37,479 nt of DNA. Source: Novosphingobium sp. AP12 (GTDB lineage: Bacteria; Pseudomonadota; Alphaproteobacteria; Sphingomonadales; Sphingomonadaceae). The stretch lies in the NCBI RefSeq assembly GCF_000281975.1, contig NZ_AKKE01000030.1:1-37479 (forward strand), read 5' to 3'. Of the stretch, positions 25,115-33,108 are shown piece after piece. Numbering within the stretch: the stretch's first letter is position 1; the number at the start of each line of letters is the position of its first letter. Below the pieces are notes generated by a model that had not been told where the DNA came from, searched no databases, and worked only from the letters and a program-made list of their open reading frames with translations. Position numbers and translations under genes: made by a program.

Positions 25115-26227
25115 ATGGCGCGAGCAGGGGTTTGGAACCGGCGGGACGTGATCCGGGCCGGCAGCGCGACGGCCATGGCTGTCGCGATGTCGGCTTGTGG
25201 CAAGAGCGGCACGGGAAGCGATGCGGCCGCCGGCTCCGGCAAGAAGACCGAGTTCGCGATCGGATGGTCCATCTACACGGGTTTCATGCCCTGGTACTAT
25301 GCGGGCAAGGCCGGGATCGTCGAGAAGTGGGCCAGGAAATATGGCATCATCATCAATCTCGTGCAGGTGAACGACTACATCGAGTCCATCAACCAGTACA
25401 CTGCGGGCAAGCTTGACGGTGTGCTAGCCACCACCATGGATGCCCTGACGATCCCGGCCGCTGGAGGCCGCGACACCAGCGTCATTATTATCGGCGACTA
25501 TTCCAACGGCAACGACGGCATCGTGCTCAAGAACGGCCGCTCGGTCCGAGATATTGCCGGCCGCTCGGTGAACCTCGTCGAGCTTTCCGTATCGCACTAC
25601 CTGCTGGCCCGCGCGCTCGAGCAGGCGGGCATGAAGCTGGCCGACGTCAAGACCGTGAACACGGGCGACGCGGACATGATTTCCTCCTTCGCGGCGCCTG
25701 AGGTGACGGCGGTCGCGGCGTGGAACCCGCAACTCGCGCAGATCCGCAAGGAGCCAGGCGCCGTGGAGGTGTTCAACAGCTCGCAGATTCCGAACGAAAT
25801 TCTCGACGTCATGAACGTCAGCACCGAGGTGCTGCAGGTCAACCCGGATCTCGGCAAGGCGCTGGCGGGTATCTGGTATGAAACCATGGCCGTCATGCAG
25901 GCAGGCGGCGCGCCGGCGAAAATGTTCGTCGAACAGATGGCGAGCGGCGCAGGCACCACGCCCGATAGCCTCGAAGAGCAGCTCAAGACGACGTATTTCT
26001 ACCTGAAGCCCCATGATGCGGCGACCTACATGGAGAGCGCGGACCTCGTCATGGTGACAGACAGGGTGCGCCAGTTCAGCTTCTCGAAGGGACTGTTCGG
26101 ACCCTCGGCCAGTTCCATCGACGCGATCGGCATCGCGTTCCCGGGCGGGAAGGTCCTGGGTGACAAGGCCAGGGTGCTGCTGCGCTTCGACCCGACCTAC
26201 ATGAAGCTGGCCGCCACGGGCCTGTGA
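25115..26227 (+). CDS. ABC substrate-binding lipoprotein, urea-carboxylase-associated family
   Basis: The 370-residue protein starts with a Tat-like signal (NRRDVIRAGSATAM) ending in a lipobox-like AMSAC with Cys28, so it is probably exported folded and lipid-anchored. The mature part (FAIGWSIYTGFMPWYYAGKAG, here residues 47-67 as landmarks; NDYIESINQYTAGKLDG; TTMDALTIPAAGGRD; GDYSNGNDGIVLK) strongly resembles the NMT1/TauA-like binding proteins annotated as putative urea ABC transporter components near urea or guanidine carboxylase. The ligand is unproven. No permease, ATPase or carboxylase gene lies in the window, so this copy is an orphan here. A LysR gene follows 28 bases later. Confidence 0.82.
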   Translation: MARAGVWNRRDVIRAGSATAMAVAMSACGKSGTGSDAAAGSGKKTEFAIGWSIYTGFMPWYYAGKAGIVEKWARKYGIIINLVQVNDYIESINQYTAGKLDGVLATTMDALTIPAAGGRDTSVIIIGDYSNGNDGIVLKNGRSVRDIAGRSVNLVELSVSHYLLARALEQAGMKLADVKTVNTGDADMISSFAAPEVTAVAAWNPQLAQIRKEPGAVEVFNSSQIPNEILDVMNVSTEVLQVNPDLGKALAGIWYETMAVMQAGGAPAKMFVEQMASGAGTTPDSLEEQLKTTYFYLKPHDAATYMESADLVMVTDRVRQFSFSKGLFGPSASSIDAIGIAFPGGKVLGDKARVLLRFDPTYMKLAATGL

Positions 26228-26255
26228 AACCGAGCTTTCCTTGAGTGCGAACTGC

Positions 26256-27185
26256 ATGACCGATCCGATCCGCATCAATCCCAATTTTGCCGCGCATGTG
26301 GACTGGAACCTCCTTCGGCTGTTCGTCGATATCGTGAAGGCCGGAGGCATCGGCGCTGCGGCGCGCCGGCTGAACCGTCAGCAGCCCACCATCAGTGCCG
26401 CGCTGAAGCGTCTTGAAGACCACGCGGGGGCGCGTCTGCTGAGCCGCAGCGCATCCGGTGTCGAGCTTACCACGGCGGGCAGGGCGCTGTTCCTGATCTG
26501 CGAGGACATGTTCGAAGCGGCGCGCATGGCGCCGCATCAGATCGCCCAGGCCGTGAAGCAGGTGGAAGGGCTCGCGCGCATTCAGGTGGTCTCGTCGATC
26601 ATTTCGCCCGAGTTCGACGAGACCATCGCCAGCATCCATCGCCGCCACCCCTCCATCCGCATCGAAATCCGGGTTTCCCCCTGGCGCGAAGTGCTGGACG
26701 CCATGGAGCGGGGCGAAGCGGAACTGGGCGTCGGCTACGACAGCGGGGTGCGCAGCGCGCTCACGTATGAGCCGCTGTTCACCGAAACCCAGCAGCTCTA
26801 CTGCGCGCGGACCCATCCGCTGTTCGGCTACAAGGTAGCCAAGCTGGGCGATCTGCGCGAGGAGGGCTTCGTTCTCACCGGCGAGGACGAGGTCGAGACG
26901 ATGACACGGCTGCGCCAGCGCTATCAACTGGGCACGGTGGTCAATGGCCTCGCCGAGGACATCCACGAGGCGCTGCGGCTCATCACGCTTGGCGTGGGCA
27001 TCGGCTTCCTGCCCGTCATGGCCGCGGGCGAGGCGGTGAGGCAGCGCCTGTTGTGGCCGCTCCTTCCGGACGATACCGCGCCTTCCTACGAGATGTACCT
27101 GCTGGCCCGGCACACGCCTTCGCGCGATACGGCGGCTCAACTCTTCCTCGACGAGATCATCCGGCGCCTGAGGGCCGCACCCTGA
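26256..27185 (+). CDS. LysR-family transcriptional regulator
   Basis: The 309-residue protein has an N-terminal winged helix-turn-helix (LLRLFVDIVKAGGIGAAARRLNRQQPTISAALKRLE) described here as residues near 20-55, followed by a LysR effector-binding domain (RIQVVSSIISPEF, ELGVGYDSG, GIGFLPVMAAG). LysR regulators usually respond to a pathway metabolite. It follows the ABC binding-protein gene on the same strand and faces the TonB-receptor gene, so either may be its target. Start choice is uncertain: ATG at 26256 or TTG at 26241 in the same frame. A bidirectional hairpin follows. Confidence 0.9.
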   Translation: MTDPIRINPNFAAHVDWNLLRLFVDIVKAGGIGAAARRLNRQQPTISAALKRLEDHAGARLLSRSASGVELTTAGRALFLICEDMFEAARMAPHQIAQAVKQVEGLARIQVVSSIISPEFDETIASIHRRHPSIRIEIRVSPWREVLDAMERGEAELGVGYDSGVRSALTYEPLFTETQQLYCARTHPLFGYKVAKLGDLREEGFVLTGEDEVETMTRLRQRYQLGTVVNGLAEDIHEALRLITLGVGIGFLPVMAAGEAVRQRLLWPLLPDDTAPSYEMYLLARHTPSRDTAAQLFLDEIIRRLRAAP

Positions 27186-27189
27186 AACG

Positions 27190-27229
27190 CTCGCTCCGCG
27201 GCCGTCGTGAGCGAAGGCCGCGGAGCGAG
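27190..27229. terminator. Bidirectional terminator between lysR and the TonB-receptor gene
   Basis: CTCGCTCCGCGGCC (27190-27203) pairs perfectly over 14 bp with 27216-27229 around a 12-base loop. It lies in the 52-base gap between two convergent genes and could serve both. Confidence 0.7.
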
Positions 27230-27237
27230 GGCTCCCA

Positions 27238-29700
27238 TCAACGATAGAAGACGTTGAACCGTAACCCGATGGTGCGCGGGCGCGATAGGCGGTTGTTGAT
27301 ACCGCGCACGTCGGTCGATTGCAGGCTCTGCGCCGACAGCACGCCCCGAACGTCGGCCAGATTGTCGCCGTAAAGGCTGAGGCGCCAGGCTTCCTTGCTA
27401 ATGCCGATCGATGCGCCAACGATCGCAAAGCCGGGAAGATCGACGTTCGAACGGGGCGTGAGCGAGGTCGAGATGCCGCTGCGGTAGCTGACGTTGGCCT
27501 GGGCGTTCAGTATCAGTCCGCTCGCCAGCGGCTTGTCGTAGTTCGCCGAGACGCTGGCGGTATGGTGCGGAGTGCCGGGCAGTTTGGCCCCGTCGCCGCC
27601 GTAGTCCCTGCCGCCAACCACGATCGGACCGGTGAGCTTCGAATTGTTGAACCCATAGGTAGCGTTGAGGCTGAGTTCCTCGGTCACGAGAAGGTGCGCT
27701 TCGAGGTCCACGCCGAGCGAGCGGGCTGTCGATCCGTTGACGCCGGCCGGGAAGCCGCCGTTGGGCGTGCTGACGTTGACCTGCGGGTTCTTCCAGTCGA
27801 CCCAGTAAGCCGCCGCGGTGAACTCGAACTGGCGCCCGACGCGGCCCTTCAATCCGACCTCGTAGTTGTCGACCGAGTCCGGGTTGTAGAATTGGAAGGC
27901 CGGGTCCTCGGCGAAGGTGCCTGTGGTCGGGATGCCGCTCGCCCCACCGCGCCGCACGCCTTGCGAGAAGGTAAAGTAGGCGAGCATCTGGTTGCCGAAC
28001 TCGTACGAGGTGTTGACCTTGAACAGCACCTTGGTTTTCTTCTGCCGGTCGGTGGCGGACGTCACGCCAAATGGATCCAGGCCGTCCTGAGAACAGGCGG
28101 AGCCGCAGATCGGCAAGGCGTTTATCGCCGTGATGTCGAGCTTCTGGCGGAACACGCGGGCGCCGCCCGTCACCTGCCAGGCCGATGTGACATGATACGT
28201 CAGCTCTCCAAACGCGGCGAGGTCGGTGAAGCGCATCTGGCGTTCGTAGATATAGCCGACGTCCGTGCCCGTGTGAAATGCGCCCAGGGCCGTCAGATAA
28301 TCATCGTAGCCCATGTTGTAGTCGGTGCTGGTGAGATGGCTGCGCTGGTTCATGTAGAACCCGCCGAGGCTGTAGGTCAGCGGCGTGTCGGAAGCGGAAA
28401 CCAGTCGTACTTCCTGGATGAAGGCTTTCTCGTTGTAGTCGCGGGTGCTGGGTACGAGGATGCGGGGGTAGCCCGCGTAGAAGTAGCCCAGCGTCTTCTG
28501 GTAGCCCGCCGTACTATCGTTCACTGCCGAACTGTCGGTCTCGTAAGCCGAGGTGACGCTGGTCAGCGTCGCGAACCCGAAGTCGTACGATGCTTCCAGC
28601 GATCCCAGGTCCACCTTTCGGGTGAGGGGCTGCTCGATGAAGGCTCCTGTCTCGTATTCGTCGAACTCGTGCGGGAAGACGTTGTCGAAGTTGTCGTTCT
28701 GGAACGCCGGGACAGCGCCGACGTCACCCACGCTCGAGAATGCGGTCGGCGCGGGGCCGCCAGGATAGCTGTCCTGGTCGGGGCCATCCGAATGCTCGTA
28801 CTGGTGCTGGTAAGTGGCCAGGAGGCGTACGGGCCCCTCCTCGAACTTCAGCATCCCGCGAACATAAGAGAGTTCGCTGTCGTTGACATTCTTCCGCGAT
28901 TTCGGAACCGGCAGGCTGTGAATGGGGTCGGACGGGTCCGCCAGTACCGGCTTGCCGTCTGACTCGAGGGCATAGAACGCCGGTGCGTCGATGAAGCCGT
29001 GGTCGAAGGTGTAGCCGCCGGCGACGCGCACTGCGAGGTTGGAGGTGATCGGCAAGTTCACGGCAGAGTCGAAGCTGTAGTTCTGGCCCCCTGCATGCGC
29101 GGTCGCGCCCACGTTGCCGGAGGCGTCCACGGTAACCTTGGTCGGGTCGGGCTCGTTGAACAGCACGCGCAGGGTGCCGGCGATCGAGGCGTTGCCGTAG
29201 AGCGTCGCCTGCGGACCGCGCAGCACCTCGATGCGGCTGATGTCCGCAAGGTGGATGTTTACGAAAGCGGGCGTCTCTCCAATGTAGACGGACACCGGTG
29301 CTACCGTGGCCTGCGGACGCTCGCCGCCGGTGCTCACGCCGTCGAGGTTGAGGCCGTGGATGATGAAGCTGCTGGCGCCGCCGTCGCGGATGCTCGCGCT
29401 GTTGTAGACCAAGCCGGCGACCGCGCGGCTGAGGTCCTGGAAGTTCGTGACGCCGCGCTTGGAAAGCTCATCGCCGCCGATCGCAGAGATGTTGATCGGC
29501 GTGGACAGCGTCGTGGCCTCTCGGCGCGACGCTGTAACTACGATATCGCCCAGTCCGCCCGCAGGCGCGTCGGCATCTTCGGGAGCGGCCGGGCCGGCGT
29601 CTTGCGCCCAGGACTGCGAGGGTGCGAGCATCGTGATCGAACCGAGCAAGGCCAGCGCGCTGGCGCGCACCATGAGGTGTCGTTTGTGGTCAAGCATCAT
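27238..29700 (-). CDS. TonB-dependent outer-membrane receptor
   Basis: The 820-residue protein has a signal peptide (hydrophobic stretch ending near SQSWAQDA), a TonB box-like DIVVTASRR, a plug domain (PINISAIGGDELSKRG, then DISRIEVLRGPQATLYGN) and a long beta-barrel ending in an aromatic-rich strand (GLRFNVFYR). Such receptors import scarce or bulky substrates with energy from TonB. The plug has no extra signalling domain, so transcriptional signalling through an anti-sigma factor is not expected. GGGGGG lies about 7 bases before the ATG. It is the last gene of the minus-strand run; TonB itself is at the other end. Substrate unknown. Confidence 0.93.
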   Translation of the reverse strand: MMLDHKRHLMVRASALALLGSITMLAPSQSWAQDAGPAAPEDADAPAGGLGDIVVTASRREATTLSTPINISAIGGDELSKRGVTNFQDLSRAVAGLVYNSASIRDGGASSFIIHGLNLDGVSTGGERPQATVAPVSVYIGETPAFVNIHLADISRIEVLRGPQATLYGNASIAGTLRVLFNEPDPTKVTVDASGNVGATAHAGGQNYSFDSAVNLPITSNLAVRVAGGYTFDHGFIDAPAFYALESDGKPVLADPSDPIHSLPVPKSRKNVNDSELSYVRGMLKFEEGPVRLLATYQHQYEHSDGPDQDSYPGGPAPTAFSSVGDVGAVPAFQNDNFDNVFPHEFDEYETGAFIEQPLTRKVDLGSLEASYDFGFATLTSVTSAYETDSSAVNDSTAGYQKTLGYFYAGYPRILVPSTRDYNEKAFIQEVRLVSASDTPLTYSLGGFYMNQRSHLTSTDYNMGYDDYLTALGAFHTGTDVGYIYERQMRFTDLAAFGELTYHVTSAWQVTGGARVFRQKLDITAINALPICGSACSQDGLDPFGVTSATDRQKKTKVLFKVNTSYEFGNQMLAYFTFSQGVRRGGASGIPTTGTFAEDPAFQFYNPDSVDNYEVGLKGRVGRQFEFTAAAYWVDWKNPQVNVSTPNGGFPAGVNGSTARSLGVDLEAHLLVTEELSLNATYGFNNSKLTGPIVVGGRDYGGDGAKLPGTPHHTASVSANYDKPLASGLILNAQANVSYRSGISTSLTPRSNVDLPGFAIVGASIGISKEAWRLSLYGDNLADVRGVLSAQSLQSTDVRGINNRLSRPRTIGLRFNVFYR

Positions 29701-29962
29701 GTAAAACCCCCCTGTTGAAGAAACTGATCGCTTCTCCTCACCCCTTTAGGTCATTGATTTTTTCGTTATATTTTTCAGTCGAAATCATCTTCGGCGATCG
29801 GCGCCTAGGTTCTTCGGCCCGCGCGGCGACAGGGCGAGAGCCGTCGGTCGCCGGCGCGGACACGGCGCGGCGCTCCATCGCGTCACCGGCGCACGGTGAC
29901 GCATTGCAGGCTTTTCAGATTTCCCGGAGGGGCGTTGTTGCTTTGCCGCCCTGGGGCCGGCG

Positions 29963-30964
29963 TCACTTGGCGTGCTTAGCTTTCCACTTGGCCACGAACG
30001 GCAGGAAGGGCCAGATGGTCTGCTCCCAGATCGACAAGCGCCTTTGATTGTCCTGGCCGACATGCACGGCCTCGCCGTCTCGATAGGTGCCGAACATGCG
30101 ATCCACCAGGATCAGTCCGTTCGCAAAGTTGCAGCGCGTCTCTTCGTAGTTCAGCGAATGGTGGAGACTGTGATGCTCGATCGTCGTGAAAAAGAACGAG
30201 TACCAACGAGGCGGATCGAATCGGATGTTCGAGTGCGCGAAGTGGGCCACTGCGCTTCCGATATTGCCTGCACACAGGACGGCGATGATCGGCATCTCGA
30301 AGAACACGCCGAGAGTGAGGCCTAGGAACAGGATTTCGAGCCAGTTACCCACGGCCGAATTCATCGTGTTCATCTGGGTGATGTAATGATGCGGTACATG
30401 CACCTCCCAGAGAACCGGGTGGTTGTGCAACATCCGGTGGAACCAGTATTGCACGAATTCATAGAGGAAGATCAGCATCGCGACCTGGACGACCAGCGGC
30501 AGCTCTTTGGCGATATCAATGCTCAGTCCATACCGCTGAACGAAGGCGGTCAACGGGTCATAGATGATGACCGCCCCTACCGCGCCGAAGACGTAGCGGT
30601 TGCACACGACGTAGAAGGCGCCTTCCAGAAACTCGCGCACCGTCAGGCGCCAGTGCGCGTGGCGTTCATTGACGAATTCCAGCAGTATGGTCGCGATCAT
30701 GATGACCGTCCCGGCGCCGCCGCTGACCCATGGATTGTGGGTCACGGAGTCCGGAGCGAGTGACCAGAATGCCAGGATGCCCAGCAGGATCGCGGGTTGG
30801 AGGTATTTGAAGATGGTCTTCTTGACCGGGTGCACGCGGCGCTCGCCGTCCATGTCCTCGCGGGATGGGGCGGCGCTGCCGGCGTCGGTGCGAAAGCTGG
30901 CAACTGCCGGTCTCGGCCCAGTTGCGATGACGACATCGTAGACCTGGTTGTTATTGCTGCTCAT
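29963..30964 (-). CDS. Membrane di-iron hydroxylase (sterol desaturase/fatty acid hydroxylase family)
   Basis: The 333-residue integral membrane protein shows the three histidine clusters that hold the di-iron centre: HRMLH, HVPHH and HHSLHH. Several hydrophobic segments surround them (near ILLGILAFW, VIMIATILLEFV, VVQVAMLIFLYEFV, LFLGLTLGVFF). Enzymes of this family hydroxylate or desaturate lipids and related molecules using O2. A roughly 45-residue polar N-terminal extension precedes the first membrane segment. GGAGG lies before the ATG. It sits 76 bases downstream of the unrecognised gene and 262 bases upstream of the TonB-receptor gene on the same strand. Substrate unknown. Confidence 0.88.
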   Translation of the reverse strand: MSSNNNQVYDVVIATGPRPAVASFRTDAGSAAPSREDMDGERRVHPVKKTIFKYLQPAILLGILAFWSLAPDSVTHNPWVSGGAGTVIMIATILLEFVNERHAHWRLTVREFLEGAFYVVCNRYVFGAVGAVIIYDPLTAFVQRYGLSIDIAKELPLVVQVAMLIFLYEFVQYWFHRMLHNHPVLWEVHVPHHYITQMNTMNSAVGNWLEILFLGLTLGVFFEMPIIAVLCAGNIGSAVAHFAHSNIRFDPPRWYSFFFTTIEHHSLHHSLNYEETRCNFANGLILVDRMFGTYRDGEAVHVGQDNQRRLSIWEQTIWPFLPFVAKWKAKHAK

Positions 30965-31040
30965 CGAAAACCTCCGGGTATGGCTGGAGACATCCTGTAT
31001 TCCGGGCGCGAACCGCTGCCGTGGGTGGACACCGGCAGGC

Positions 31041-31928
31041 TCAACTCACCAGCACCGCGTGCCGGGCGAGGTGGCATTTCTCGGCCTCCAGCCAGTTGAG
31101 CGCCGCCTCGGTGGAGGAGGTCCGGGTGTCGAAAGTGAATTCCGGCTCGTAGACGTCCACTTCGTAAAGCAGCGCACAAAGCTCGCCGCCCACGATCCGC
31201 TCCTGCGCGACCTTGCCGTCCGAGCGGATGGAGAAGTCTCCTGACGCGATCAGTTCGCCGACACGGCACGGCTGCGTGCTGTAGGTGATCGCGCGGCCGC
31301 CGATTGCGACGGACACTTCGTAGCTCTCGATCTCCGCTTCGCTCACGGTTCCTGCCGCCAGCGCATCCTCGAGGCTGGATACGCCCCGCAGCGCCTCGTC
31401 GACCGCGGGCAGGCGGGACTGTGCGAAGGCGGCATGCTCGCCGGCGATCACCAGACCACCATCGAGGGGAGATTCCTCGCCCGTCGCTTCGTTGATCATG
31501 CTGACAAGCCGTAGCCCGAGATATGGCCCGCTGGACGACTTCTGCCGCCAGTCCTCGACATAGGCGCCCGACGGCGCGAACTCGAGCACGCAGTTGCCGA
31601 TGAAGCTGAGCACGGCAGGCTCCGGCCACTGGTTCCGGGGCTGATAGCTGCGCTCGATCTGCCACGAAAGCTGGCGCGCGGCCTCGTCCCACTGGGTGTC
31701 GCCAATCCAGCCCTGACGTTCGGTCAGCGGTGTGGTCGCAGCGTCGGATAGGCGCAGGTCAATGCTGAAGGATCTCGATTGGATCCAGTAGACGATCGTG
31801 GTCTCGTCCGTGGCGCCCGTGCAGAAACTGATGCTCTTGCGCCGGAAGGTGCCGAGCAGGTTGCGGGGAAAGTCCAGGTCTTCGATACCCTTGCGGGGAA
31901 GCCGTTCGAGAAGGGCGGCGAGGTTCAT
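31041..31928 (-). CDS. Unrecognised 295-residue protein coupled to an oxygenase
   Basis: I do not recognise a family with confidence. The protein is soluble, without signal peptide or membrane helix, and appears rich in beta-strands. Landmarks are SISFCTGATDETTIVYWIQS, RSFSIDLRLSD, QLSWQIERSY, LEFAPSGAYVEDW and SGPYLGLRLVSM. The pattern (aromatic WIQ, then DLRL, then a second strand set with Tyr-x-Glu-Asp-Trp) faintly recalls calycin/lipocalin-like double-barrel proteins such as the HRI1 type, which would imply ligand binding; this is a weak inference. Its ATG overlaps the stop of the 2OG oxygenase gene by four bases (ATGA), so the two are translationally coupled and probably work together. 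Confidence 0.7.
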   Translation of the reverse strand: MNLAALLERLPRKGIEDLDFPRNLLGTFRRKSISFCTGATDETTIVYWIQSRSFSIDLRLSDAATTPLTERQGWIGDTQWDEAARQLSWQIERSYQPRNQWPEPAVLSFIGNCVLEFAPSGAYVEDWRQKSSSGPYLGLRLVSMINEATGEESPLDGGLVIAGEHAAFAQSRLPAVDEALRGVSSLEDALAAGTVSEAEIESYEVSVAIGGRAITYSTQPCRVGELIASGDFSIRSDGKVAQERIVGGELCALLYEVDVYEPEFTFDTRTSSTEAALNWLEAEKCHLARHAVLVS

Positions 31929-32926
31929 GCCCGCACTCCCGCTTCCTGCAGCCCGAACGAGTCGAGCGGCACTGCATTGTCGAGCATCAGTTCGCCGCTG
32001 GCGACGCGCCTCTTGAGGTAGGCGAAGGTCTGCGCCGTCTGGTTGTATAGATGCTCACCGCCCTTCAGCGGCTGATAGCGCGGTGCCTCGTTGGTCCTGA
32101 TCGGCTCGATCACGTGATCGTAATCGCAGGAGAAGAACAGCGGGAAGGAGTAACGCTCTTCCTTGACCTTCCTGACGCGGTGCTTGGTCGCAACGTAGCG
32201 GCCGTTGGACATGATCTCCATCATGTCGCTGATGTTCATGATCATCGCGCCTTCGACCAGCGGCACGTCGACCCATTCGCCGTCCTTATTGACGACCTGC
32301 AGTCCAGCGGCGGTGGCGAAGAGGAGCGTGAAGCATTCGTAGTCGGTATGGGCGCCGATTCCCGGTCGGTCCTCGGCTTCCGCGTCATGGGGATAGTGGA
32401 TAAGGCGCAGCTGGCTCGGCGGGTTCTGGAGGTGCGCGCGGAAATGGTCCTCGTCGAGGCCCAGGGCGAGCGCGAAGGCATCGAACAGCTGGTGGCCGAT
32501 GGTCCTGATGTGCTGATAATACGCCAGCACATCCTCGCGAAATCCGGGCATCTTAGGCCAGATATTCGGGCCGAGGAGCGGGCGGCGACCCTCGGCGTGC
32601 GGATAGTCGATGTTGACGTCGTAGGCTTCCTTGAGATCGGAAGTCCCGCCACCGAACTGTTCCTCGCCAACGGGCACGTAGCCACTGTGGTTTTCGGAAA
32701 GGCCGATGTAGCTCTCCATCTTCGCGCTCTCGCCGAGCGCGAAGTAGGTCTTCGCCCGCTCCACGAGACGGCGGAACAAATCGCCGTCGAACTGCGAGCC
32801 CCGGATATAGAGGAACCCAGCCTCCACGCAGGCGCGGTCCAGATCGCGGGCCACAACCAAGCGGTCTTCGAGGTTGTCGCTGCCCAGTCTGGAGATATCG
32901 ACGAGAGGAAGGACGTGTTCGTGCAT
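31925..32926 (-). CDS. 2-oxoglutarate/Fe(II) oxygenase, isopenicillin N synthase-like
   Basis: The 333-residue protein has the non-heme iron triad His193-x-Asp195 (GAHTDYE) and His249 (TKHRV), and the 2-oxoglutarate-binding Arg258-x-Ser260 (ERYSFPLFF). The N-terminal domain (LPLVDISRL, ACVEAGFLYIRG) is of the DIOX_N type. Such enzymes hydroxylate, desaturate or fragment small molecules with O2 and 2-oxoglutarate. The segments HSGYVPVGEEQF and KEAYDV recall the branch with ethylene-forming enzyme and homoarginine hydroxylases, but the substrate cannot be assigned. The gene overlaps the next gene by four bases. A 19-bp palindrome lies about 120 bases upstream. Confidence 0.9.
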   Translation of the reverse strand: MHEHVLPLVDISRLGSDNLEDRLVVARDLDRACVEAGFLYIRGSQFDGDLFRRLVERAKTYFALGESAKMESYIGLSENHSGYVPVGEEQFGGGTSDLKEAYDVNIDYPHAEGRRPLLGPNIWPKMPGFREDVLAYYQHIRTIGHQLFDAFALALGLDEDHFRAHLQNPPSQLRLIHYPHDAEAEDRPGIGAHTDYECFTLLFATAAGLQVVNKDGEWVDVPLVEGAMIMNISDMMEIMSNGRYVATKHRVRKVKEERYSFPLFFSCDYDHVIEPIRTNEAPRYQPLKGGEHLYNQTAQTFAYLKRRVASGELMLDNAVPLDSFGLQEAGVRA

Positions 32927-33045
32927 TCGCGATCCGGGTTGTTGCCTGAGGTCTATCGAGCGGGCTCTGGATCATCGCCTGATGGACGAGATCAACCCGG
33001 TATCGATTTGTCCCCGATTCCGGGCCATCGCGCTAGGAAGTGATA

Positions 33046-33064
33046 TTTCATGCAAGGCATGAAA
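33046..33064. promoter_or_regulatory. 19-bp palindrome upstream of the 2OG oxygenase gene
   Basis: TTTCATGCAAGGCATGAAA has perfect 8-bp arms and a 3-base centre. It lies in the 182-base gap between the sulfotransferase and oxygenase genes, the largest gap in the upstream half of the minus-strand run. The form suits a dimeric repressor or activator. No T-run follows on either strand, so termination is less likely. Confidence 0.5.
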
Positions 33065-33108
33065 GTGGTCTATGCCCTGGCCTGGCGGCGGCGTTCCCTA
33101 ATGCCGCG

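Noticed and set aside
29715..30047. 110-residue plus-strand frame in the gap before the receptor gene
   Set aside because: It overlaps the 3' end of the hydroxylase gene on the other strand, has no family-like features, and mainly reflects an AT-rich promoter region followed by GC-rich shadow sequence.
31925..32926. Beta-lactam biosynthesis from the isopenicillin N synthase-like gene
   Set aside because: The family is broad; no ACV synthetase or other beta-lactam gene is present.
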